Shown piece by piece: positions 10,551 to 20,840 of a stretch of DNA of 64,000 bases (its first letter is position 1; every line of letters starts with the position of its first letter). The notes under the pieces were generated by a model, which was not told where the DNA came from, made no database searches, and saw only the letters and a program-made list of their open reading frames with translations. The stretch is taken from contig CM041298.1 of assembly GCA_023052935.1 (NCBI GenBank), positions 18,583,371-18,647,370 of the forward strand. Reading direction: 5' to 3'. The position numbers and the translations under genes were made by a program. This DNA is from Piezodorus guildinii. Its lineage: Eukaryota; Arthropoda; Insecta; Hemiptera; Pentatomidae.

Positions 10551-11157
10551 TTGGGTTGTGTCACATGAAATGTCCGTTTTGAAGGTTTTTTATTAAAAAT
10601 ACGAAATGAAAATAAGATAATTTTATTCGAAGTATTTACCTTCTTTTTCTACACATTTTTCCCAACGTGACACCAACTTTTTTATCCCCGAACTGAATAA
10701 ACTCTGAGCTTTGAAGTGAAGCAAAATCTGATAACGCACTTTTCACTTGATCATCATTTTCAAAAAGTTTTCCTTTGACGAAGTTGTCTAAATTCCTGAA
10801 GAGGTGGTCTGTTGGAGACAAGTCGGGAGAATATGATGGGTGCGGAAGAACTTCGTAGCCCAGTTCTTTCAATTTTTGCACGGTATGTTTTGAAACATGG
10901 CGTCTTGCTGCCGCTCAGTGAGATAGTTGTGCTGAGAGTCCTTTAACTGTTTGGTAGGGGTTTCCTTCTACTGTATGTTTGAGGACATCGTAGTCTATTA
11001 CGGACGGAGGTCTTCCTCGGGACAAGTACAAAGGTAGAGGATTAGTAACTGTTTACTTTAAATATGTAAACATTTGGAAGAAAACAACAGAGACCTGCAA
11101 AATCTTTTATGTATTTAAAAAACTATAAAAAGGGACATTTCATGTGAAACAACCCAA
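10551..11157 (-). mobile_element. Internally deleted mariner derivative, copy 1
   Basis: Terminal inverted repeats TTGGGTTGTGTCACATGAAA (left) and their complement ending ACAACCCAA (right) are flanked by TA duplications (10549-10550, 11158-11159). Minus-strand coding remnants are an N-terminal helix-turn-helix (PSVIDYDVLK-like) joined directly to the C-terminal third 'KHTVQKLKELGYEVLPHPSYSPDLSPTDHLF'. The segment with the first two catalytic aspartates is deleted; only the last (SPTD) remains. It cannot encode an active transposase and would have to be mobilised in trans. It sits in the tail of JocE. Confidence 0.92.
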
Positions 11158-11579
11158 TAAAAATAATAATTTTCATTTAATTTCATACTTTTTCGTAAAA
11201 ACTGATGTTTCACCGTTTTTATGAAAATATATTCATGATTACCACATTAAATCCACTTTTTTTTGCAATAAGATATATTTATGATATTCAGAACTATTTT
11301 ACGTTATAAACACAGCTCTTTATGATTGTAGCCCTAACACTCCGAGATGCAAGAGATTGATTCGTAGCATCACGGCACAGCTTGTTCTATATATAGCCTA
11401 TAACGGACAATAGGTAGCGATCTGAAACTAGGGCAGGTGCAATGGATTAATGGAGTGGAATATGCTGTTCAACCAGGAAAATACAAACATTTTTTATTAC
11501 AAGTCATCATAATATGTATATATTCGCCTTTTGCTATACTAAATATATATATTTTTTAGGAAACATCAAAAACATTACC
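11158..11579. other. AT-rich sequence, nothing recognised
   Basis: Follows the mariner right end (JocE tail remnant for ~20 bp, then unique sequence). No coding frame recognised. Confidence 0.45.
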
Positions 11580-12035
11580 ATATATTTCATATAAAGGTAA
11601 GTGAAAATATTGTGATCGTGAAAATTTTCGAATTCCAGTTTCCAACAGAAATACACATTATAATATAAATTACCAAGTCTCAAAAGGGTCTCTGTGTGTG
11701 TGTCTGTGTTTCTGTGTGCTTGTGGCAAGTCCAGCACAAAAACGGAATCTTGTACGAGATTAATATTTCATATTTGAGACAACTATACACCCGAGATGTT
11801 CCAGCAATTTTTCCGTCAATTTTGGCTAACCAGAAGAGCCAATTTATACCATTTATACACCTTTTTACGATTTTCTTAAAAACGGCTCTAACGATTTTGA
11901 ATAAACTTGCTATATTAACGTGAAATTTAATAGGCTTTAATATCATGAAGGTTTTATTCTGGTTGAAATAGCCTAACAGGGCTTAAATGCCGATATTTTA
12001 AATTTTCTTTCTTTAAACTACCTATAATTTTGTTC
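11580..12035 (-). repeat. HINE-like element, hairpin-side half
   Basis: Begins GTAAGTGAAAATATTGTGATCGTGAAAATTTTC, continues through a (GT)n tract (11690-11720) and the GACAACTATACACCCGAGATG block, and stops at about 12030. The 5' half is missing, replaced by the patchwork at 12036-12161. Confidence 0.75.
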
Positions 12036-12161
12036 GGGGAGCCCGTGGCTGAGTGACGATTTTCTCAAAAACGGCTTTAACGATTTTTATTAAACTCGCT
12101 ATATCTATGTTGTGGGGAGCCCGTGGCTAGCCATTAGGAAAACATTAGCCATAGGAAAACA
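12036..12161. repeat. 15-bp direct repeat bracketing a HINE piece
   Basis: GGGGAGCCCGTGGCT occurs at 12036-12050 and 12114-12128. Between the two is a 63-bp HINE body fragment (CTCAAAAACGGC...AACTCGCTATATC). It marks a rearrangement joining a HINE to a mariner derivative. Confidence 0.6.
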
Positions 12162-12694
12162 TGCCCCGAGGAAGACATCCGTCCATAATAGACAACGATG
12201 TCCTCAAACATAGAGTAGAAGGAAACCCCTACCAAACAGTTAAAGGACTCTCAGCACAACTAAATGCAAGTGCATCTACCGTTTCAAGACATTTAAAGTG
12301 TATTGGGAAAGTAAAAAACCTCGATACATGGGTACCTCATGATCTCACTGAGCGGCAGCCAGACCCCATGTTTCAGAACATACCGTGCTAAAATTGAAAG
12401 AACTGGGCTACGAAGTTGTCTCCAACAGATTACCACCTGTTTAGGAATTTAGACAACTTCGTCAAAGGAAAACTTTTTGAAATTGATGATCAAGTGAAAA
12501 GTGCGTTTTCAGATTTTGTTTCACTTCAAAGCTCAAAGTTTTGCAGTTCGAGGATAAAAAAAGTTGGTGTCACGTTGGGAAAAATGTGTAGAATATGAAG
12601 GTACATACTTCGAATAAAATTATCTTGTTTTCATATTGTATTTTAATAAAAATCTTTTACCTTGAAAACGGACATTTCATGTGACACAACACAA
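12162..12694 (+). mobile_element. Internally deleted mariner derivative, copy 2 (5'-truncated)
   Basis: The 12161-12391 frame encodes the N-terminal helix-turn-helix of a mariner transposase (GRHPSIIDNDVLK ... ASTVSRHLKCIGKVKNLDTWVPHDLTERQ). It then jumps to the C-terminal region (KLKELGYEV ... LFRNLDNFVKGKLFE) seen at 12390-12598. The same central deletion as in copy 1 is present, plus a private loss of the HPSYSPD segment. The right inverted repeat ends ACACAA at 12694 next to TA; the left one is missing. Confidence 0.88.
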
Positions 12695-13187
12695 TATACC
12701 ATAATTTTTTATAACTCCATCTGTATTGGAATAACCCCGAAATGAAATAAAGTAATATTCATTCAACTTACAATGAGGAGTAACTATGTTTTAAACAGAG
12801 ATTAATCTGAAGGTAAAAATCAGGGGCAATGGGAAAAGGAACGGTTAAACCCTCATTTCTCAGAGTCTAGGACAGGGAAGATTTCTCGTGACAAAGGGAA
12901 ATCCTAGATCTCAGGTTTGAGGCGGGGAGTTCAGGCATGTGGAAGGAATTTGTCAAGGGAGTCTTAGTGCTTGCGAGGCAGCGTCGGGATTATAAGAGGC
13001 TGGGTCAAGGTGTCGAATTCATTAACGAGGTTAATTACACTTGCAAAGCTTTAATCAGCCTTTAATATCGGCACGAGGGGAAAATTAAGGGCATTAAAAA
13101 AAAAAAATGAACGAAAAGAAATTTTAAGTCTGAAGGACTTAAGATTAAAACTCCACAAATAATATTAAAACGGTTCATTATTGAAAA
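12695..13187. other. Unassigned, locally GC-richer sequence
   Basis: 12830-13080 is richer in G than its surroundings and matches no family in the window. No splice-compatible frame was recognised. 13085-13185 is A-rich. Confidence 0.4.
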
Positions 13188-13223
13188 AAATCAGGAACGG
13201 ACAACACAAGACTTTCAGTTACC

Positions 13224-13256
<33 letters not shown>

Positions 13257-13947
13257 GAAATATTTTATTGATATTTACAACTGTACATACAATATATACA
13301 ACAAGTAAATGGGCTAATTGACACTTATGGGCGTGATAATGTCTTGTGAAGAAACTACCCAGTGGTAGCACTACAAAGTCAATTCAATTAAAGTAGGTCT
13401 CGAGGCCATCGTCTTTTCAATCGCCTCGGAGGGTTGTCAGGAATAGATGGGAATGATAAGTTGCGTACAAGAGGATTCGTGTGGGTTGGGAGTTTGGAGT
13501 GAAAAGAGGCGTATCTGTTTCGGGCTAGTTCTGCGACAAATGGGATATTTAGGTCATTATGGATGATTTTATTCGTAACGAAATAAGGAGCATTTAGGAT
13601 TTGGCGAAGGATTTTGGATTGTAAGGATTGAATACGAGAGGAATTAGATGGTTTAGTAGAACCCCAAAGCTCGATTCCATATGTCCAGATGGGTCTGATG
13701 ATGATAACATAAATGAGCTTTTTGTAATAAATTGGAAGTTTTGAACGTTGTCTAGTAAGTGTTGTAGTAATCGGTATCTATGGGCAGTTTCTTGTCATTT
13801 AAGTCGCGTATGGGGTTCCATGTAAGACGTTTGTCAAGATGGAGTCCTAGGTAACGGATTTGTTCAACAGGTATGAGTGGGGTATTATTAAAGGATACAG
13901 TGGGGTCCATGATTTTTAAAATCAATTTAAGAATAAAAAACGTTATG
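13188..13947 (+). repeat. HINE-like 5' end split by a Jockey insertion
   Basis: AATCAGGAACGGACAACACAAGACTTTCAGTTACC (a decayed 5' end) breaks at 13233 and resumes at 13907 after the JocC insertion, as TTTTTAAAATCAATTTAAGAATA. Homology fades at about 13935. Confidence 0.6.
13234..13906 (-). pseudogene. 5'-truncated Jockey LINE (JocC family)
   Basis: A T-run at 13229-13256 is the poly(A) tail. The minus strand carries the JocC RT C-terminus (ELWGSTKPSNSSRIQSLQSK type), broken by indels. An 11-bp duplication CCATGATTTTT flanks it (13223-13233 and 13907-13917). JocC recurs at 16030, 17640, 49141, 50595 and 59085 and is the most frequent Jockey lineage in the window. Confidence 0.82.
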
Positions 13948-14231
13948 TTTTTGTTTGTTTATTTATTTAACGTCACTTTATGCTACTAAGGCTAATAGGA
14001 CGATGCTACAGTGGAAGTCCTAAATTTTGTATCAGGTTTATAGATAGAGTCTTAAAACGAGTGCCTGACATAGCACAGGCTCGGGACCACCTTTTAACGT
14101 CCCCTCAGAAGGACGGCATAACTAAGGATTTATAACTCCCATTTGAAAATCCTTGGACCACCTGCGGGTTTGAACCCGTGACCTTTGGCATAGGAGGCTG
14201 TTTTTTTAACCACATAGCTGCAAGTGATCCC
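13948..14231 (-). mobile_element. tRNA-derived SINE, copy 2
   Basis: Same family as 3056-3328 in inverse orientation, with B-box region GGGTTTGAACCCG and tail complement TTTGTTTGTTTATTTATTT. An exact 10-bp duplication AAACGTTATG (13938-13947 and 14232-14241) fixes both ends. Confidence 0.88.
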
Positions 14232-14251
14232 AAACGTTATGATTAAAAACG

Positions 14252-14560
14252 ATTACAATTCAGGCAGTCATAGGGACTGCCGAGAGTAGTGAAATTTTTT
14301 TTTTTAATTCTCGATTTGCGCTGGAAATTTGTTGGAAAGAATTAAAGTAGATATTGTTGAGAATGCATGCTTTCTTTATTATTGTTTCATTTAATTGTAA
14401 ATCATCATCCTCTTGTAGAGATATATCATCTTGAAGTATGTCATTGTAATCTGAATGTGACTGCAGACTATGAGTTTTTATGGACCTGCCATTTGTATCA
14501 AGGAAATTCAGACATCTAGGAAAAAGCTTTATAGTTATTTCACAAGGATAACCTCAGTTT
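14252..14560 (-). CDS. Candidate host exon, unknown protein
   Basis: On the minus strand about 103 codons stay open and end in TGA at about 14252. The frame has no usable start. Upstream is a possible acceptor: a T-rich tract, then ...GGGACAG and CTGAG, followed by GTTATCC. The peptide starts YPCEITIKLFPRCLNF, has an acidic stretch (QDDISLQEDDDLQLNE) and ends in a Lys-rich run over an A11 homopolymer. Composition is protein-like and unlike the low-complexity frames nearby, but one such frame could arise by chance in 64 kb. No family recognised. The adjacent SINE would lie in its 3' UTR if it is real. Confidence 0.3.
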
Positions 14561-14762
14561 CTGTCCCAAATAAACAAAAAACATATGTTTTAATTAGTTA
14601 TGAAATATACAAAGTGCTTAATTGAAATTTATATTATTAGAAAGAACTTATTATTGGTGGGATAATCTTCATCCACCAACATATCTTCATACGTCAACAG
14701 GTTCATCATCAGTGTATCCTTCACATTCACAACATTCGGACGCCGATTCATCACTTTCTGTT

Positions 14763-14981
14763 ATAGGTAGAATATTCAGAAGCCAGTCTTTTTCTAAATA
14801 TTTTAATTTTGCCGACGTTTCGTCTCAGGCTTGAAAATGAAAGCCATGTCCAACCATAAAATGATGTTTATGCTTGGACATGGCTCAGTAAAGCCCTGAT
14901 GATGGCTCACAAGCTTGAGCCGAAACGTCGGTAAAATTAAAATATTTAGAAAAAGACTGACTCCTGATTATTCCGCCTATA
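14763..14981. repeat. Foldback of two ribozyme-like arms
   Basis: Left arm (14763-14854) and right arm (14874-14981) are inverted, imperfect copies around a ~20 bp spacer: TATAGGTAGAATATTCAG pairs with the region ending GATTATTCCGCCTATA. The right arm contains CTGATGA (14896-14902), a perfect 6-bp stem GGCTCA/TGAGCC, then GAAAC (14922-14926). Confidence 0.75.
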
Positions 14982-16029
14982 ATAGTTTCTACAGTCGACT
15001 GTACATCCTCAATAAAATGAACTTAATTTTTAAATTTCATATTTTTATGCTTATATGATCAAGATATCCTTTGGATTTCACTTTACTACGATTTAAATAT
15101 TGACAGTAAGATCATCTTGATTTTTCTTTGTATATTTTAATGTTTTCATGCAAAGTAATATTTTAATAATATTTACAAAGATCGATATTCTAGGGTCAAG
15201 AGAATTAATATATTCATTATATAAACTTATATTCATTATATATGCAGTAAGAGGTAAGTTCTAAGACGAAATTTATCTTCTATGTCTTTACTCATTTCAT
15301 TTGCAACTGATTTTTAATTCAATTAAATGCTGAAATAAAGGATTGTAAATATCGATATTTTTATGCCTATATTACACCGGTGTTATCGATAACGTTCATA
15401 GAAACCAGGATCGTTATCCAATCTCTAATAGACAGGTATAAACAGAGCGCATGCGCCATGTCAAGAGCATCTTGGTGACGTTACCATGGTTACGAAATTC
15501 AAAGCTTTTATTCCTGCCAAAAATCGTATAGCGCGCCTAAGGAAGTTTTCACTTCAAAAAGTTTCAAGAATTATCTTAAGTTTCGCAGAAAACAAATTAT
15601 TTAGATTGAATAATATCAAAATATAAAACATTACTTTCTTCAACATTCTACAGGATTTCTCATGAATGACTCTTCATATTGTGAGAGTAGATACTACACC
15701 TTATGTGTAATAAAAAAGTTTACATGACCAACAATCTGATTTTCAACGGCTAGGGAGGGAAATCATATTTGAGTTTTTTGCTGTTATAAAATGGTTTTCA
15801 TCATATCCACACAGAATAAAAAAATATTACCAAATGAAAGAAAAAAAAATTTGAGGAGGATAAAAAGTCAAACCCTTGAAATAAGAGAGAAAATGTCGTA
15901 CATTTTTATGTAGAAAATTAAATATTAATATTTCTAAGAATATTCCGATATTTCTATTGTTAGGTTTTAGATTTTCCGAATCTCAGAAAAACTTCTTCAT
16001 TCAATTAACTTAATTCAATGTGTTATATA
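14982..16029. other. Non-repetitive AT-rich region
   Basis: No transposon family was recognised here, which is unusual for this window. It holds the motif cluster at 15383-15493. A GTAAGT donor-like site lies at about 15255 on the plus strand. No convincing coding frame. Confidence 0.45.
15383..15493. promoter_or_regulatory. Promoter-like motif cluster
   Basis: Within 110 bp: TTATCGATAA (15383-15392, containing TATCGATA, the DREF-binding element of insect promoters), GCGCATGCGC (15447-15456, the palindrome bound by NRF1/Ewg), TGACGTTA (15476-15483, CRE-like) and GTTACCATGGTTAC (15480-15493, near-consensus RFX X-box). The sites are read directly; function is inference from motif identity and clustering in otherwise AT-rich DNA. 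Confidence 0.4.
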
Positions 16030-16850
16030 AAACAATGACTTGATATGCATGTAGAGAAGCTTCCCATTGGAAGCACTCTAAAAATATTCTAAACTAGAAG
16101 GTCCCGGGGTCATTTACTTTTCAGGCGCCTCGGAGGATTATCCGGAATAAATGAGGAAGAAAGGATTGAAACTAGTGGGTTAGAGTGCGAATGGACTTTA
16201 TCATGAAAGGATTGATACCTGGTCCGGGCCAAATCAGTAACAAAGGGAACATTAAGGTCTTTACGGATAAGTTTATTCGTGACAAAGTAAGGAGCGTTGA
16301 GGATTTTACGAAGGATTTTGGATTGTAAGGATTGGATGCGGGAAGAATTTGATGGTTTAGTAGAGCCCCAAAGCTCTACTCCGTAAGTCCAGATTGGTCT
16401 TATAATATTCATGTAGATGAGCCTTTTGTAGTTCAGAGGAAGGCTTGACCGTTTGTCTAGTAAGTGTTGAAGCAGCCTAAATCGGCGAGCATTTCTTGTC
16501 GTTTTAATCGTGTATATGGATTCCAAGTTAGGCGTTTGTCAAGATGAAATCCTAAGTATCGGATCAATTCAACAATAGCTAGTTGAGTGTTTTTGAAGGA
16601 TACTGTAGGGCAGGAAGTCAAAGGTTTACGACGAAGGGTAAAGGTTTTTTGATGGGATTTGTTGGAATTTATTTTTATTCTCCAGTTCTGACACCATACT
16701 TCTAGGTCTTTTATGTGGGCTTGAAGGGTATTTGAGACAACAAATGGATCTTTATGAACTGATAACACGAAGGTGTCATCAGCATACGTAGAAAGGAAAG
16801 TGTTAGGATGTTGGGATATATACTGTGTATAGAATGGGATACTGCCTTGA
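16030..16850 (-). pseudogene. Jockey LINE fragment (JocC family)
   Basis: Minus-strand frames at 16110-16526 and 16457-16768 together give the thumb and C-terminus of RT ('RYLGFHLDKRLTWNPYTRLKRQE', 'ARRFRLLQHLLDKRSSLPLNYKRLIYMNIIRPIWTYGVELWGSTKPSNSSRIQSLQSKILRKILNAPYFVTNKLI', '...PPRRLK'). A frameshift separates them. The copy is 5'-truncated near 16850, where it abuts an A-run and a HINE fragment. Confidence 0.82.
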
Positions 16851-16859
16851 AAAAAAAAA

Positions 16860-17035
16860 AAATAAAAATTCGTATTTTTTGGTGAAAAGGTTGCTGTAAC
16901 ATCTCGGGTGTATAGTTCTCTTAATTATATAATTTCATTTTTGTATGACTATTTGTTTATGTGATAGATTTAACTCACACCTAGACCTTTTTGCAGGATT
17001 TGGCCATTTGGACCCAAGGGAACCCTAAAACATGT
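16860..17035 (+). repeat. HINE-like 3' fragment
   Basis: Contains TAACATCTCGGGTGTATAG and CCTTTTTGCAGGATTTGG...GGGAACCCTAAAACATGTATT of the family. The CA tract is reduced and the hairpin is absent. Confidence 0.65.
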
Positions 17036-17099
17036 ATTAGGATTGATGGATAGCAACGTAAGTGTTTTACTCAATAATTCAGACATAAGTAATTAAAAA

Positions 17100-17635
17100 A
17101 AAAATAATAAGTTATAAATATAGTTTAAAATTCTCTTAATATCAATAGAAAATGAATCAAATGATTTGAATAATAATAAATCAATAATAAATCTTTCGTG
17201 CTTCCTGTAAATTATGCTAGAAAGGATATAGTATCATTTGGAAATCTACATCTCGATTGTTTTTGTAGGTAATGATCTCTTGAATTCATGATATGATATA
17301 TAACAAGAGACACAGAATATGCCTTATGTCGTCAGTGTCGAATCATTCAACCAAAATAATATAACAAGGTTCGTCTCTCAAAGAAAAATAATATGATTGT
17401 ATAAGAATCTAAGGGCCATCATTACTTGTTTTCTTTCAAAGAGAGAATACATATATAAGTTCATTTGGCAGTTACGTTACAAAGCGTCATTTCTATTCTT
17501 GCATCTACATATTCAATAATAGTTTTAATAATATATCTGTATTAATTTACAATTGAGACATTTATTTCCAAAAGGTACTAAAGGACATTTTTTTATGAAA
17601 TTGATATTGACATATTTATATTCTCATCTTTTAGT
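17100..17635. repeat. Foldback family FB-B copy
   Basis: Shares CTTTCGTGCTTCCTGTAAA and GGATATAGTATCATTTGGAAA (17200-17260) and, inverted, GAGACATTTATTTCCAAAAGG (near 17555-17580) with the compact palindrome at 39885-40130. Confidence 0.5.
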
Positions 17636-17639
17636 TTTT

Positions 17640-19400
17640 TATAACCCGGGATTGCTTTACGAACTCCGCAATTTCCTCCCCTCCTCCCCCTACATACTTT
17701 CTTATCATCAAGTCCTACCTCACTGACAGATCCTTCAAAGTAAATCATATGAGGTGTTCCTCAAGGCAGTATTCCAGGACCTATTCTTTTCACCGTTTAT
17801 ACAGCTGATATCCCATCCCATCCAAACACTTTCCTTTCTACCTATGCTGATGACACTTGTGTGTTATCAGTCATTATTGATCCAACTATTGCCTTTCAAA
17901 CTCTCCACTCTTACATCAGAGACCTTGAATTATAGTATCAGAACTAGAAAATTTAAATAAATGCCAACAAATCCAACCAAATTACCTTTACCCTTTGTCG
18001 TAAACCTATGACATCCTGCCCTACAGTGTCCTTCAATAACATTCCTGTTAAACAGATCCGATCCAGGAAACAGATCCACCCTACTAAAACAACCAGGATT
18101 ATTTGCACAGACTCCTTATCAGCCCTGCTCAGCTTGAAGCGCCTTTTCTCTACATACTCTCTTGTTCAAAATATTCTATTATCATTGCAGTCCACAATAG
18201 TTTCAAATAATTCAGTTTTTTCGTCTGGGTACCGAGCCACTGCGGTATAGTTAGCAATGAACTCGCAGATCGTGCAGCCAAAGAAGCAATAACATATGGC
18301 ATTCCCTATATTAGGGTGCCTGTTGGCGACTATGTTTCTATCATCAAGCAGCGGATTCGGTCGAAGTGGGGACAGATTTGGCATGACACTACTGACAACA
18401 AATTAAGGGAAATAAGAAAGGACATCTCCCATTGGCATTCGTCCCAACGACAAAAGCGAACGGAACAGGTTATCCTGACGCGCATGCGTATTGGACACAC
18501 CCGACTAACTCCCGGGAGCTCTCATAGCACGGGAACCTCCTACGAACTGCCCAACATGCGGTTGCTCAATCACTGTTAAGCACATTTTGACAGAGTGTAA
18601 GGCTTATGATAATCACAGAGCACATATTGCAACTGACACTGACTTACCAACCGTTTTACAAGACAACATACAGACAACTGCAAAACTTTTTGACTTCCTA
18701 CGAAAGACAGACTTATACAATAAACTATAATATTTAATCCGTTTATCAAAGTGATTTAAGTCGAAAAAGACCCAAGTGGTTTACGCCTACGAAAAAAAAC
18801 AAAAAAACAGATCCGATATCTAGGACTCCACCTTTACAAACGCCTTACTTGGAACCCTCATACAAGACTGAAACGACAAGAAACTGCACGACGTTTTCGA
18901 CTACTTTAACACTTACTAGACAAAAGTTCTAATCTTTCACTGAAGTACAAAAGACTCATCTACATGACTATCATAAGCCCGATATGGACTTGCGGAGTTG
19001 AGCTTTGAGACTCTACTAAACCATCGAATTCTTCCCGTATACGATCCCTACAATCCAAAATCCTCAAGGCTCCTTACTTTGTCACGAATAAACTAATCCA
19101 TAAAGGCCTTAATGTTCCGTATGTTGCCGATTTGGCCCGATCTAGATACCATTCCTTTCATGACTAACTCTACTCCCACTCTAACCCACTAGTTTCTATC
19201 CTTTCTTCCTCTTCAATTCCTGACAACCCTCCGAGGCGTCTGAAAAGGAGATGGCCCCAAAACCTTCCAGTTTAGAATATTATTTTAGTGCTTCCATTGG
19301 GAAGCTTCTCTGCATGTGTTTCATGCCTTTTTATATTTCATTCCAATTTACTTGTTGTATTCCATTATACAGTTGTAAATTCCAATAAGTAAATAAAAAA
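17640..19400 (+). pseudogene. Jockey LINE (JocC family) interrupted by an I-type LINE
   Basis: Begins in the RT palm ('LLYELRNFLP', 'KSYLTDRSFKVN', 'VFQDLFF' in shifted frames, then 'YADDTCVLS') and continues to 18062. It resumes at 18818 ('RYLGLHLYKRLTWNPHTRLKRQETARRF', 'PPRRLKRRWP') and ends with a 3' UTR near 19390. Numerous stops and frameshifts are present. The interrupting LINE is flanked by a 12-bp duplication. Confidence 0.82.
18063..18805 (+). pseudogene. 5'-truncated I-type LINE: RNase H and C-terminus
   Basis: The exact 12-mer AACAGATCCGAT at 18051-18062 and 18806-18817 brackets it. Translation with one or two frameshifts gives 'ICTDSLSALLSLK', 'WVPSHCGIVSNELADRAAKEA' (RNase H core), 'VILTRMRIGHTRLT' and 'CPTCGCSITVKHILTECKAY' (C-C-H-C cluster). 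The order matches 5460-7379 but the sequence is a different lineage. Confidence 0.85.
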
Positions 19401-19492
19401 ACAAAAACAAAATTATATAAATAATAAATACTTGAATAAATAATAATTAAATTTATATAATTACTTTATTTTATCTAATGAACACTCAAGTC

Positions 19493-19783
19493 TTTGTTTG
19501 TTTATTCGTTTAACGTCACTTCATGCTACTATGGCTAATTGGACGATGCTACAGTGGGAGTCCTAAATTTTGCCTATCCAGGTTTTATTAGGATAGGGAT
19601 CTTTAACGATTACCTGACATCGCACAGGCTCGGGACCACCTTTTAACGTCCCTTCCGAAGGACGGCATAACTAAGGATTTTTTACTCCCATTAAAAAATC
19701 CTAGTACCACCCGCAGGTTCGAACCCGCGACCTTTGGCATAGACTGCTGTTATGCTAGCAACTACGCTACGGGTGACCCTACT
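19493..19783 (-). mobile_element. tRNA-derived SINE, copy 3
   Basis: Inverse orientation: tail complement TTTGTTTGTTTATTCGTTT at the low end, B-box region GGTTCGAACCC, then the A-box region near 19755. CTCAAGTC flanks it (19485-19492 and 19784-19791). This is the least decayed B box of the three copies. Confidence 0.85.
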
Positions 19784-20840
19784 CTCAAGTCATTTCCTAA
19801 AGGTAATAATTACGCATCTAGTTTCATTGCAAATCATACTGAAATATTTCATTTCACAAGATTAATAAGATGTTATTAATATAGTAATAAAACAATTCTA
19901 GATTTTAATGCGAAAAGAATCAAATAAGTTAGTTTAATAATATAGTAATTAGTGATATTTGCGCTTCCTGTAAAATTTTCTGTGTTCTCATACAGACCAC
20001 AAATTTCTTTCACCGTCTGTACAGCAGATCATTTTCGGAAATAAAATTATTAGATGACGAAAATTAATTTTTCGAACTTCCTCTTTGAGCAAGCAAAATA
20101 CCACATAATGATAATGAGTCATAGTTGAAACTGATACAAAAAAGCACCTTAATTAAGCTTTTTTTTAGAATATGTAAACATTATAGACCAAGTAAACACG
20201 ATTTTATAAACACAGAGAGCATTAAATTGAAATATGGAAAAATGCTAAGCACTTATTTTACAACCTTATTTTTACCTTACACTTAATTTTTTTTTTTTTT
20301 TATCCATGGGTTTTCATCAATGGAGATTGTTTTTTTTTTTTTTTTTTTTGAACTGGCATTCTTTGTGATTCAACTGATTAGAGGTTGTGGCATTCACGTT
20401 AGAGTTGTCTAACTATATGAAATAATTAAAAAGAAAGAAAAAAGAATCTTCACATAGAGAAAAAGAAATAAAAGTATTCCACATCCCTTCACAAAACGAG
20501 TAAGGACATAGGACGGAAAGAAAAGTATGAATTGAAAAGAAGAGGGAATAAAAAAATGTTAGACTAATATAAAAAGTTCTAGGGAAAAATTCTTTGAAGC
20601 TATAATACGAGCTGTATCATTCAGTATTCTGTATAATTATACAAGCGAAATTATAACGAATGACTATAATTTAAATACGTAAATAATCTTTGCATTTGAT
20701 ATTGATAGAATCACAAAAAAAAAAAATAAATAAAATAATGTACATCAGAGGAAACTCCAATAACTATACGCTCAAACTTAGGTGCTTTAAATTTATAGAA
20801 ACCATTAAGTATATTATACTTTGTATTCATGAAATTTTAG
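19784..20840. other. FB-B fragment and AT-rich sequence
   Basis: 19850-19990 matches the FB-B arm (TAATATAGTAATTAGTGATATTTGCGCTTCCTGTAAAATTTTC type). 20175-20290 matches 30030-30145 (ACACGATTTTATAAACACAGAGAG and following), a second short repeat. 20290-20350 is T-rich. Nothing recognised in 20350-20840. Confidence 0.5.

Noticed and set aside
10636..12598. Functional mariner transposase
   Set aside because: Both copies lack the central region with two catalytic aspartates, and copy 2 also lacks one terminal repeat.
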